DNA of 16,707 nucleotides from contig JAEYUE010000019.1 of the NCBI GenBank assembly GCA_023433655.1, positions 1-16,707 on the forward strand, in the 5' to 3' direction. Below the pieces are notes generated by a model that saw only the letters and a program-made list of their open reading frames with translations, was not told where the DNA came from and did no database searches. Origin of the DNA: Pseudomonadota bacterium. Its GTDB lineage: Bacteria > Pseudomonadota > Alphaproteobacteria > Caulobacterales > Caulobacteraceae. Within the stretch, counting starts at the first letter, position 1. The number at the start of each line of letters is the position of its first letter. The position numbers were made by a program, and so were the translations under genes. Below are positions 1 to 10,368 of this stretch, piece by piece.

Positions 1-419
1 AGCGGCAGGGGCTGAAGGTCGGCTTCACCAACGGCTGCTTCGACATCCTGCACCGCGGCCACGTCGCCTATCTGGCCCAGGCGCGGTCGTGGTGCGACCG
101 GCTGGTGGTGGCGCTGAACACCGACGCCTCGGTGCGCCGGCTGAAGGGCGAGGGGCGGCCGATCAACGACCTCGACAGCCGGGCCGTGGTCATCGGCGGG
201 CTGCAGAGCGTCGACCGGGTGACGAGCTTCGACGAGCCGACGCCGCTGACCCTGATCGAGCGGCTGCGGCCGGATGTGCTGATCAAGGGCGCGGACTACA
301 CCCGCGAGGGCGTGGTCGGCGGCGACCTGGTGGAGAGCTGGGGCGGCGAGGTGAAGCTGGCGACGTTCGAGGACGGCTTCTCCACCACTCGCACGATCGA
401 GAAGATGAAGGACAGCTGA
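1..419 (+). CDS. hldE: ADP-heptose synthase, C-terminal adenylyltransferase domain (partial, 5' end outside window)
   Basis: The reading frame is open from base 3 to the TGA at 417-419. It encodes the cytidylyltransferase-fold domain that adenylates D-glycero-beta-D-manno-heptose 1-phosphate to ADP-heptose, a cytosolic step in LPS inner-core synthesis. The signature FTNGCFDILHRGH is visible at the edge; its HxGH is the nucleotidyl-transfer motif. A second family block, LIKGADYTREGVVGG, and the C-terminal GFSTTRTI are also present. The missing upstream part would be the ribokinase-like HldE kinase domain if the protein is the usual bifunctional form; a stand-alone HldC-like enzyme cannot be excluded from this fragment. 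The stop overlaps the hldD start in a TGATG, so the two are translationally coupled and act in consecutive steps. Confidence 0.93.
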   Translation, partial: RQGLKVGFTNGCFDILHRGHVAYLAQARSWCDRLVVALNTDASVRRLKGEGRPINDLDSRAVVIGGLQSVDRVTSFDEPTPLTLIERLRPDVLIKGADYTREGVVGGDLVESWGGEVKLATFEDGFSTTRTIEKMKDS

Positions 420-1420
420 TGGCGCGGCGGATGATCGTGGTGACCGGCGGGGCCGGCTTCATCGGCTCCAACATCGTCGCCCGGCTGTGCGCTGAGGGAC
501 GGCGGGACGTCGTCGTCTGCGACCGGCTGGAGGACGCCGCCTCCGGCAAGTGGAAGAACATCGCCAAGCATCCGATCGCCGACTTCTGGCAGCCGGAGGC
601 GATGTTCGAACAGCTGGAGCGACATGCGGAGCGCGTCGAGGCCGTGGTGCACATGGGGGCGATCTCCTCGACCACCGAGCCGGACGCCGACCTGATCCTG
701 AGGACCAATTTCAGCCTGTCGCGCGACCTGTGGGACTGGTGCGCCCTGCGCGACGCGCGACTGGTCTACGCCTCCTCGGCGGCCACCTATGGCGATGGAG
801 ATCAGGGTTTCGAGGACGTCGATGACCTTGAGAGCCTGTCACGGCTTCGCCCGCTAAACGCCTACGGGTATTCGAAATATCTGTTCGACCAATATGCGGC
901 GAAGCAAGCCGACGAGGGGCATGCGCCGAGCCAGTGGGCGGGGCTGAAATTCTTCAACGTCTATGGCCCGAACGAGTACCACAAGGGCGGCATGAAGTCG
1001 GTCGTGGCGCAGATCTGGCCCAAGGTTGCAGCCGGCGAGCCCGTGACCCTGTTCCGTTCGCACAATCCGGACTACGCCGACGGCGGCCAGATGCGCGACT
1101 TCGTCTTCGTGGACGACGTCGTGGACATCATCGACTGGCTGCTGGAGACCCCGGCGGTGTCGGGCGTGTTCAACGCCGGATCCGGCCAGGCGCGGTCCTT
1201 CCTCGATCTCGCCAACGCCACCTTCGCGGCGGCCGGCAAGGAGGCCAGGGTCGAATACGTCGACACGCCCGAGAGCATCCGCGACAAGTACCAGTACTTC
1301 ACCGAGGCGCGGATGGATCGGGTGCGGGCGGCCGGCTACGCCGGCCAGTCGACGCCGCTGGAGGAAGGCGTGCGTCGCTATGTCCAGGACTTCCTGATGC
1401 AGGCGGACCCGTACCGATGA
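419..1420 (+). CDS. hldD: ADP-L-glycero-D-manno-heptose 6-epimerase
   Basis: This 333-residue protein matches the usual length of HldD/RfaD, the NADP-dependent short-chain dehydrogenase-type epimerase that converts ADP-D-glycero- to ADP-L-glycero-D-manno-heptose for the LPS core. Visible motifs are the Rossmann loop GGAGFIG at residues 10-16, the HMGAISSTTE segment near 78-87, the catalytic YxxxK (Y149, K153) in NAYGYSK, and FFNVYGPNEYHKG, typical of this family. The start at 419 is chosen because MARRMIVVTGG places the Rossmann strand at the N-terminus and overlaps the hldE stop. The frame stays open upstream to 89, but that part is an out-of-frame reading of hldE. The stop overlaps the next start as ATGA (1417-1420). 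Nothing is truncated or altered. Confidence 0.96.
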   Translation: MARRMIVVTGGAGFIGSNIVARLCAEGRRDVVVCDRLEDAASGKWKNIAKHPIADFWQPEAMFEQLERHAERVEAVVHMGAISSTTEPDADLILRTNFSLSRDLWDWCALRDARLVYASSAATYGDGDQGFEDVDDLESLSRLRPLNAYGYSKYLFDQYAAKQADEGHAPSQWAGLKFFNVYGPNEYHKGGMKSVVAQIWPKVAAGEPVTLFRSHNPDYADGGQMRDFVFVDDVVDIIDWLLETPAVSGVFNAGSGQARSFLDLANATFAAAGKEARVEYVDTPESIRDKYQYFTEARMDRVRAAGYAGQSTPLEEGVRRYVQDFLMQADPYR

Positions 1421-2523
1421 GCGGTCGGAAGCTGACGGCCCGGCAATGGTTCGGCTGGATCGGCTTCGCCCTGGTCTTCCTGCTGACGGCCGCAACAGCC
1501 GTGTGGCGCGGCGACATCCTGAGGGCCGGGCTGGACCCGCAGGTGCCGTTCCAGACCTATCAGCCGCCCGCGGCGCCCGACTATTCGAGGCCGTCCGCCT
1601 GGGCGATGAGCGAGGCGCGGGCGCCCGACGCCGGGCCGGCCGCGGTCTTCTTCGTCCATTCGACCACCTACGACGGCGGGCGCCACTGGAACGGGCCGAT
1701 CGGGGATCCCGGGGCGGACGCCTGGCTGATGCGCGTGGTGATTCCGAACTACGCCGGACCGTTCGCCCGGCTCGGGGCCGTCAGCGCGCCGCGCTATCGC
1801 CAGGGCAGCCTCTACACCCGTTTGACGCTGAGGGACGACGCGCGCGAGGCGCGGGCCTTCGCCTACAGGGACGTGGTCGCCGCCTTCGAGGCGTGGCTCG
1901 CCCGGCACCCGCAGGGGCCGATCGTCCTGGCCGGCGTGGAGCAGGGCGGGGAACTGGTCGAACGCCTGCTGCGCGAGCGCGTCGCGCCCGACGCGGATCT
2001 GCGCCGCCGGCTGGTCGCCGCCTATCTGATGGACGTGGTGGCGGCCGCGGACGGCCTGGCGCCGGAAGCGCCGGTGTGCGCGAGCCGCCGGCAGACGGGG
2101 TGCGTGGTCGGCTTCTCGCCGGTCGGCGAAGGCAATGACGGCGCCGCCCGGCGTCGGCTGCGACGCGCGCTGGTCTGGGACGATCGCGGGCGGCTGGTCG
2201 AACTGGGCGATCGCGAGGCGCTGTGCGTCAACCCGCTGACCGGCTCGACCTCGACCGGCCCGGCCCCGGCCCGGCTGAACCGGGGCGCGACCAACGCCAC
2301 CGGGCTGGAATGGGGGGTTCACCCGGCCATGCTGGCGCGCGAGATCGCCGCCCAGTGCCGCGACGGCCTGTTGCGCCATACCGATCCGGAGTCGGAGTCG
2401 TTCCGCCCCACCGGGGGCTGGGCGGATCGAAGAAAATCCCGGCCCTACAATCTCTTCTACGGAGATATTGAAGCCGACGCCCAGGCGCGGCTGGCCGCCT
2501 GGCAGGCGATGAGGGGCGGCTAG
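1417..2523 (+). CDS. DUF3089 family protein, membrane-anchored alpha/beta-hydrolase-like, probably lacking the Ser nucleophile
   Basis: This 368-residue protein has one hydrophobic N-terminal segment (about residues 12-29, after a basic start), so it is probably anchored in the inner membrane with the main domain in the periplasm. I recognise DUF3089 features: DILRAGLDPQVPFQTY, PAAVFFVHSTTYDGG (about 75-88), PNYAGPFARLG, APRYRQGSLY and DDAREARAFAY. DUF3089 proteins are distantly alpha/beta-hydrolase-like and no defined reaction is known to me. At the expected nucleophile elbow the sequence reads LAGVEQGG (GVEQG at 173-177), so Glu175 stands where other members carry Ser in GHSQG. It is the third gene of the heptose operon, overlapping hldD by 4 bases, which suggests an envelope role by context only. 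Its TAG shares a CTAG with the convergent recG stop. Confidence 0.85.
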   Translation: MSGRKLTARQWFGWIGFALVFLLTAATAVWRGDILRAGLDPQVPFQTYQPPAAPDYSRPSAWAMSEARAPDAGPAAVFFVHSTTYDGGRHWNGPIGDPGADAWLMRVVIPNYAGPFARLGAVSAPRYRQGSLYTRLTLRDDAREARAFAYRDVVAAFEAWLARHPQGPIVLAGVEQGGELVERLLRERVAPDADLRRRLVAAYLMDVVAAADGLAPEAPVCASRRQTGCVVGFSPVGEGNDGAARRRLRRALVWDDRGRLVELGDREALCVNPLTGSTSTGPAPARLNRGATNATGLEWGVHPAMLAREIAAQCRDGLLRHTDPESESFRPTGGWADRRKSRPYNLFYGDIEADAQARLAAWQAMRGG

Positions 2524-4607
2524 TCGACCCCTGGACGGTCGTTGCGCCAGTCGAACAGGGCTTCCAGCACTCTCACCGCCTCGCCTCGCGGGCTGACGAG
2601 GTCCGGATCGCGGCCGAGCACCAGGCGGGCGTCGTCGGCGGCGGCGAGCAGCAGCTCGCGGTGCCGGATCGGGTCGGCGAAGCGGTAGGCGGGGAAGCCG
2701 CTCTGTTTCAGGCCCAGCGGGTCGCCGCCGCCGCGAAGGCGGAAGTCCTCCTCGGCGATCTCGAAGCCGTCCTCGGTGCGCCTGAGGGTCTCAAGCCGGA
2801 CGCGGGCCGTCTCGCCAAGGCCGTCATCGCCGCCGCCGTAGAGCAGCAGGCAGGTGCTGGCGGCGGTCCCGCGCCCGACGCGACCGCGCAGCTGGTGCAG
2901 CTGGGCGAGGCCGAAACGGTCGGCGTGCTCGATCACCATGATCGAGGCGTTGGGCACGTCGACGCCGACCTCGACCACCGTCGTGGCCACCAGCAGGGGC
3001 GTGCGGCCGTCGGCGAAGTCGGCCATCACCGCCTCGCGCTCCGGTCCGGGCATCTGGCCGTGGGCGAGGCCGACCTCGACGCCGAGGATGCGGCGCAGGT
3101 CGGCGGCGCGGGCCTCGGCGGCGGCGAGGTCGGACGCCTCGCTCTCGGCGACGAGAGGGCAGATCCAGTAGGCTTGGGCGCCGCCGTCGAGCGCGGCCTT
3201 CAGGCGTTTCGCCACCTCGCCGATGCGGGCCAGCGGCAGAACCGCGGTCGTCACGGGGGTGCGGCCGGGCGGTTTCTCGGTCAGGCGCGACACCTCGAGC
3301 TCGCCGTACTGGGTCAGTTCGAGGGTGCGGGGGATGGGGGTGGCCGACATGGTCAGCAGGTGGACGCCGCCCGTGCGCGGGTCGCCCTTGGCCTGCAGCC
3401 GCTGGCGCTCGTTGACCCCGAAGCGGTGCTGTTCATCGATGACCGCCAGGCCGAGCCGGTCGAAGCGGACGGCGTCCTGGAACAGGGCGTGGGTGCCGAT
3501 CGCGACCTTCGCCTCGCCCGAGGCCAGGGCCGCCAGCCGCGAGCGCCGCTCGGCCGGGGTGTCCCGGCCGGTGAGCAGGATGGTCGGCACGCCAGCCGCC
3601 TCGAGCATCGGCGCCAGGCGCTGGAAATGCTGGCGTGCGAGGATCTCGGTCGGGGCCATCAGGGCGGCCTGGAAGCCGGAGGCGGCGGCGTCGGCCAGCG
3701 CCAGGGCGGCGACGGCGGTCTTGCCAGAGCCGACGTCGCCCTGCAGCAGCCGGCCCATCTGTTCGCCCGAGGCGAGGTCGCGGCGGATTTCGGCGACAGC
3801 CTGGGTCTGGGCGCCGGTGAGGGCGAAGGGCAGGGCGGAGAGGAGCCGCTCGGACGCCTCTCCCGGATGGATGACGGGGGCGGGGGTGATCTGCCGGGCG
3901 CGGCGGCGGCGGGCGAGGGCCAGCTGATGGGCGAACAGCTCGTCGTACGCCAGCCGCTGGCGCGCCGGGACGTCGGGCTCGAGGTCCGGCTGGGCGGCGG
4001 GGGCGTGAAGCCGGGCCAGCGCCTCGCGCCAGCCGGGCCAACGCCGCTTCGCCAGCCAGGCCGGGTCCTGCCACTCCGGCAGCTCGGGGGCGTGCTCCAG
4101 CGCCTGCAGGACCAGCTTGCGGATGACCCGCGAGGACAGGCCCTGGGTGGCGGGATAGACCGGCTCGACGGCGGCGATGTCGGCCGCCTCCTCAAGCCGG
4201 AAGACGTCCGGATGGATGATCTGCACCTCGTTGTTGAAGCGTTCGACCTTGCCCGAGACGAGGCGCTTCTGCCCCTTCGGCAGCAACCGCTCGAGGTGCT
4301 GGGCCGAGCCGCCGAACCAGATCAGATGGACGAAGCCGGTGTCATCCGAGGCGCGCACCTTGATCGGGGCGCCGGGCTTGCCGGGGACGATCAGCCGGTC
4401 GACGAGCACCTCGAAGACGCCCACCAGACCCTCGACCGCTGTGGCGGCGGTCATCGGCCGACGCAGGATCAGGCCCGAGGGCGAGAGAAACAGCAGGTCA
4501 CGGACCAGCGGGCCGGCCACCTTCTGAACCAGCGGCAGGATGCGGGGCCCCACGCCCTTGAGGGTGGAGACCTCCGCGAACAGGGGAAAGAGACTCGGCG
4601 GCCGCAT
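2520..4607 (-). CDS. recG: ATP-dependent DNA helicase RecG
   Basis: RecG is the monomeric fork-reversal helicase that remodels stalled replication forks and branched recombination intermediates. With the chosen start it has 695 residues, normal for the family. In order it shows the N-terminal wedge/OB region (LKGVGPR near residue 17; the OB fold spans roughly 55-150), the Walker A GDVGSGKT at about 290-297, the DEQH box at 391-394 followed by RFGV, MSATPIPRTL (motif III), and the C-terminal helicase lobe with TTVVEVGVDVP, HQLRGRVGRG and the TRG-like region. The frame also has an ATG at 4619, giving four extra residues (MLSP); I prefer 4607 because alphaproteobacterial RecG typically begins with an MRPxxLFPLFA-like sequence. 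Neither start has a clear Shine-Dalgarno. The gene diverges from sdhE-mfd. Confidence 0.95.
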   Translation of the reverse strand: MRPPSLFPLFAEVSTLKGVGPRILPLVQKVAGPLVRDLLFLSPSGLILRRPMTAATAVEGLVGVFEVLVDRLIVPGKPGAPIKVRASDDTGFVHLIWFGGSAQHLERLLPKGQKRLVSGKVERFNNEVQIIHPDVFRLEEAADIAAVEPVYPATQGLSSRVIRKLVLQALEHAPELPEWQDPAWLAKRRWPGWREALARLHAPAAQPDLEPDVPARQRLAYDELFAHQLALARRRRARQITPAPVIHPGEASERLLSALPFALTGAQTQAVAEIRRDLASGEQMGRLLQGDVGSGKTAVAALALADAAASGFQAALMAPTEILARQHFQRLAPMLEAAGVPTILLTGRDTPAERRSRLAALASGEAKVAIGTHALFQDAVRFDRLGLAVIDEQHRFGVNERQRLQAKGDPRTGGVHLLTMSATPIPRTLELTQYGELEVSRLTEKPPGRTPVTTAVLPLARIGEVAKRLKAALDGGAQAYWICPLVAESEASDLAAAEARAADLRRILGVEVGLAHGQMPGPEREAVMADFADGRTPLLVATTVVEVGVDVPNASIMVIEHADRFGLAQLHQLRGRVGRGTAASTCLLLYGGGDDGLGETARVRLETLRRTEDGFEIAEEDFRLRGGGDPLGLKQSGFPAYRFADPIRHRELLLAAADDARLVLGRDPDLVSPRGEAVRVLEALFDWRNDRPGVD

Positions 4608-4738
4608 CGGCGACAGCATAGCTGGCGCAAGCCGGCATGGAACGCTATCTGACGCGCCTCATTGAAGTGCCCTGTCGCGCGCCGCCCGGCGGCTCGCCGC
4701 TTGAGGCGCCTCTCGTTTTTCACCGGGCAAGGAAGCTT
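4608..4738. other. Divergent intergenic region between recG and sdhE
   Basis: This region must hold the promoters of recG (leftward) and of sdhE-mfd (rightward) if the starts chosen here are right. I see no convincing -35/-10 pair on either strand. It contains an odd-centred inverted repeat, GCCGCC-C-GGCGGC, at 4681-4693, whose one-base centre is too short for a normal hairpin loop. A frame in phase with sdhE runs through it from an ATG at 4637, but the resulting residues do not resemble SdhE N-termini. Confidence 0.4.
4729..4733 (+). promoter_or_regulatory. Ribosome binding site deciding the sdhE start
   Basis: AAGGA lies five bases before an in-frame GTG at 4739. The in-frame ATG at 4637 has no comparable site, so this sequence supports the shorter SdhE. 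Confidence 0.6.
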
Positions 4739-5043
4739 GTGGCCGATACCGACGCACGTCTGAAAGAGAGACTGGGCCGCCTCGCCTTCAGGGCGTGGCG
4801 GCGGGGCTTCCGCGAGGCCGACCTGGTGCTTGGGCCGTTCGTGGATCGGATGGGGCCGACGCTGGACGAGGCCGAACTGACGGCGCTGGAGGCCTTGCTG
4901 GCCGAGGACGACGATCACGCCCTCTATGCCTGGATCATCGGGACCGCCGAGGTCCCGCCGGAGCATGACACGCCGGTGCTGGCGAAGATCCGCGTCTTCA
5001 TGCGCGCGCACGGGGCCGCCGCGGTGGCCGAGGGCGCCGGCTG

Positions 5044-5044
<1 letters not shown>
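4739..5044 (+). CDS. sdhE: FAD assembly factor SdhE (succinate dehydrogenase flavinylation factor)
   Basis: SdhE is a small cytosolic protein that promotes covalent attachment of FAD to the succinate dehydrogenase flavoprotein SdhA. From the GTG at 4739 it has 101 residues, close to the family's usual 80-100. The diagnostic stretch is LAFRAWRRGFREADL, containing the conserved RGxxE (R22, G23, E26) used in flavinylation, followed by the acidic helix region LLAEDDDHALYAWIIG near residues 53-68. An ATG at 4637 would add 34 residues unlike any SdhE N-terminus known to me, and an AAGGA precedes the GTG, so I place the start at 4739. The stop overlaps the mfd start as TGATG (5042-5046), so the two are cotranscribed. 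The pairing with mfd next to recG fits alphaproteobacterial gene order. Confidence 0.88.
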
Positions 5045-8499
<3,455 letters not shown>

Positions 8500-8500
8500 G

Positions 8501-8986
8501 ATGGAAATCCGGGAGGCGACGGCGGCGGACTGGCCGGCGATCTGGCCGATCGTCCAGGCCGTGTGCCGCGCCGGTGAGACCTACACCTATCCCCGCGAGC
8601 CCGACGAGGCGTTCGGCCGGCGACTATGGATGATGGAGCCGCCGGGCGCGACGCTGGTCGCGGTCGAGGGCGGTCAGGTGCTGGGCACAGCCAAGACCGG
8701 ACCGAACCAGATGGGGCCCGGCGCCCATATGGCGACGGCCAGCTTCATGGTGGCGGAGGACGCTCGCGGGCGCGGCGTCGGGCGGGCGCTCGGCGAGGCG
8801 GTCATCGCGCGGGCCCGCGCCGCCGGCTACCGCGCCATGCAGTTCAACGCCGTGGTGGAGAGCAACCACGCCGCCGTGCACCTGTGGAAGGCGCTGGGCT
8901 TCGAGATCATCGGCACCGTCCCGGAGGCCTTCGCCCATCCGGGCGGCGGCCTGGTCGGGCTGCATGTGATGCACCGCCGGCTCTGA
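8501..8986 (+). CDS. GNAT family N-acetyltransferase
   Basis: This is a 161-residue single-domain acetyltransferase. It opens with the typical MEIREATAADWPAI, then SFMVAEDARGRGVGRAL, whose RGRGVG (residues 89-94) is the acetyl-CoA pyrophosphate-binding motif A. NAVVESNHAAVHLWKALGF (about 116-134) is the conserved C-terminal motif B region, so the fold is complete. The acceptor substrate cannot be read from the sequence; the family includes enzymes acting on small amines, antibiotics, amino acids and protein N-termini. The start lies one base after the mfd stop, so it is very likely cotranscribed and perhaps translationally coupled with sdhE-mfd. That does not by itself imply a repair role. 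Its stop is five bases from the convergent SRPBCC gene's stop, with no obvious terminator between them. Confidence 0.92.
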   Translation: MEIREATAADWPAIWPIVQAVCRAGETYTYPREPDEAFGRRLWMMEPPGATLVAVEGGQVLGTAKTGPNQMGPGAHMATASFMVAEDARGRGVGRALGEAVIARARAAGYRAMQFNAVVESNHAAVHLWKALGFEIIGTVPEAFAHPGGGLVGLHVMHRRL

Positions 8987-8991
8987 CCGGC

Positions 8992-9732
8992 CTAGCAGCC
9001 CGGCTGGGCGGTCTCGAAGCGTGCGTCCCACCATGCCTGCCAGCGCGCCTGCAGGTCGGCGAGGGCGGCGTCGTCGAAGCCATAGGTGGTCAGGGTCAGC
9101 ATGACGAAGCCGCGCGGGTGCTTCTCCGAGGGCGGCTGGTCGACCACGACCAGCAGACCGTCACCCCAGGCGTCGACGGTGACGCCGGTCTGGTGGCGGG
9201 CGGTGAACCAGACCTCGCCGGCGGCTTCAGCCTCGGCGCCGAGCGGGCCAGACCACGGCTCGCCCGCGGCCGGGGCGGCGTCGAGGCCGAGAAGGCTGCG
9301 GCCGAGCCGTTCGGCGCGCGGCGGACCCGAGAAGAACAGGGTGCGGCGCGGCTTCAGCCCGTGGCGGGCGAAGGCGAAGGCCAGCTGCCAGGTGAAGGAG
9401 ATCCAGCCCTCGATCATGCCGTCGAAGACATCGGACCAGTCGCCGGCGGGCGCGGAGCGCACCACCCGCACCACGCTGTGGTCGCCGCGGGCCTCGACCT
9501 CGTAGCGGTCGCTGACGCCCTCGAAGACGACGGTCCGCCTCGCCTCGTCGGCGCGGGCGTGGGTGACGAAGATGAAGTCGATCTCGTCCTTGAGGCTGTC
9601 GGCGTCCCAGCCGAACCATTCCCGGATCTTCGCCGGGTCGCGCAGGGCGGCCCAGACCGCATCGGCGGGGGCGGGGACGGTGACCTCGACGAGGACGTGA
9701 TCTTCCATGGGCGGGTCGGCGGCTTGGGTCAT
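8992..9732 (-). CDS. SRPBCC (AHSA1-like / START-fold) domain protein
   Basis: This 246-residue protein has an N-terminal SRPBCC domain of the AHSA1/polyketide-cyclase type: VLVEVTVPAPADAVWAALRDPAKIREWFGWD (about residues 13-43), then a beta-rich section and an amphipathic helix near DGMIEGWISFTWQLAFAF. These domains form a hydrophobic ligand pocket; the ligand and any enzymatic role are unknown here. Beyond about residue 150 lies a second beta-rich part (EVWFTARHQTGVTVDAWG, GFVMLTLTTYG) ending in a helix that holds QARWQAWWDARF. It is the second gene after an ArsR-like regulator, with a four-base gap. An AGGA nine bases before the ATG supports the 9732 start; M9 at 9708 is the alternative. 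ArsR-type regulators paired with SRPBCC proteins are a common arrangement, so the pair probably shares one signal. Confidence 0.87.
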   Translation of the reverse strand: MTQAADPPMEDHVLVEVTVPAPADAVWAALRDPAKIREWFGWDADSLKDEIDFIFVTHARADEARRTVVFEGVSDRYEVEARGDHSVVRVVRSAPAGDWSDVFDGMIEGWISFTWQLAFAFARHGLKPRRTLFFSGPPRAERLGRSLLGLDAAPAAGEPWSGPLGAEAEAAGEVWFTARHQTGVTVDAWGDGLLVVVDQPPSEKHPRGFVMLTLTTYGFDDAALADLQARWQAWWDARFETAQPGC

Positions 9733-9736
9733 CGGC

Positions 9737-10333
9737 TCAGTTCCTGACGGGCGAGGGGCGGGGCGTCGCCGGCCAGGCGGCGGCGGCGACTCGATAGCGG
9801 CGGCCCGAGGGGGCGGCGTATTTGCGGGCGAGGGCGGCGAAGGCCGCCGCGACCTCTTCGGTGAAGGCGTCGAAATCGGCCGGCGCGGCGAAGGTCACGT
9901 CGGCCTCGACGGTGAGGGTCAGCAGGCGGGAGCCTTCGGCGGCCGCGTCCTGACGCATGCGGGCGACGTCGCGGACGATGGTCGAGGCGGTCGAGACCAG
10001 GTGATCGGCCGCGTGGCGGTCCTGGGCGTCCACCGCGTCCGCGTCGGGCGGCGCCCGCATCAGGGCCGGGTCGATCACGTGATCGGCCGCGGCGATGAAC
10101 AGCCGTTCGGTGAAACCGCGCTTGCGCCGTTCGCCGGCGGCCCGGACCAGGCCGGCGGCTTCGAGGGCGCGCAGGTGGTAGCCGATCTTCTGTCGCGGCA
10201 TGCCGAGGCGCTCCGCCAGGCCTGCGGCCGACCCCGGCTCGCGCAGCGCCGCGAGGATGTCGCGGCGGATCGGCGCCAACGCCAGCAGGGCGGTGTCCAG
10301 ATCGTCGAGCAGGGCGGTGGGGCGCGCCGTCAT
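9737..10333 (-). CDS. ArsR-like winged helix-turn-helix transcriptional regulator
   Basis: From the ATG at 10333 the protein has 198 residues. Residues 20-64 form a winged helix: PIRRDILAALREPGSAAGLAERL, then the recognition-helix segment MPRQKIGYHLRALEAAGLV, followed by a basic wing (AAGERRKRGFTERLF). This matches ArsR/HTH_20-type regulators. The roughly 110-residue C-terminal part is longer than in minimal ArsR proteins and may sense a ligand or dimerise; I see no CxC or other metal-binding cysteine motif, so metal sensing is unlikely. The frame extends upstream to 10423 but would enter popA; ATGs at 10348 and 10333 are the realistic starts. It is cotranscribed with the SRPBCC gene and probably represses its own operon through the palindrome just upstream. 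Confidence 0.85.
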   Translation of the reverse strand: MTARPTALLDDLDTALLALAPIRRDILAALREPGSAAGLAERLGMPRQKIGYHLRALEAAGLVRAAGERRKRGFTERLFIAAADHVIDPALMRAPPDADAVDAQDRHAADHLVSTASTIVRDVARMRQDAAAEGSRLLTLTVEADVTFAAPADFDAFTEEVAAAFAALARKYAAPSGRRYRVAAAAWPATPRPSPVRN

Positions 10334-10339
10334 GGCCCG

Positions 10340-10368
10340 ACCATCCATTAGACAAATAGATTTGTCAA
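10340..10368 (-). promoter_or_regulatory. Candidate promoter of the HTH-SRPBCC operon
   Basis: On the minus strand TTGACA (10368-10363) is a perfect -35 hexamer. Seventeen bases later comes GATGGT (10345-10340), a weak -10. The predicted transcription start would then fall at about 10333, the A of the preferred ATG, implying a leaderless message, which is common in Caulobacter. The -35 overlaps the popA stop codon (10367-10365). The weak -10 makes this a prediction only. Confidence 0.45.
10351..10366. promoter_or_regulatory. 16-bp perfect palindrome, probable operator for the HTH regulator
   Basis: GACAAAT-AG-ATTTGTC is a perfect inverted repeat with 7-bp arms and a 2-bp centre, an AT-rich island in very GC-rich DNA. 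It lies inside the candidate promoter, between its -35 and -10 hexamers and covering most of the -35. Its size suits a dimeric winged-helix repressor. Autoregulation of the HTH-SRPBCC operon is the simplest reading. The site also overlaps the last codon of popA, which may have constrained it. Confidence 0.6.

Noticed and set aside
2661..4652. 663-residue plus-strand open frame opposite recG
   Set aside because: It is antisense to an intact, unmistakable recG. Its Gly/Ala/Arg/Gln-rich composition and lack of any family motif are what GC-rich third-position bias produces on the opposite strand.
8995..9013. Possible intrinsic terminator between the GNAT and SRPBCC genes
   Set aside because: The inverted repeat GCCC-GGCT-GGGC has only a 4-bp stem and no T-tract on either strand.
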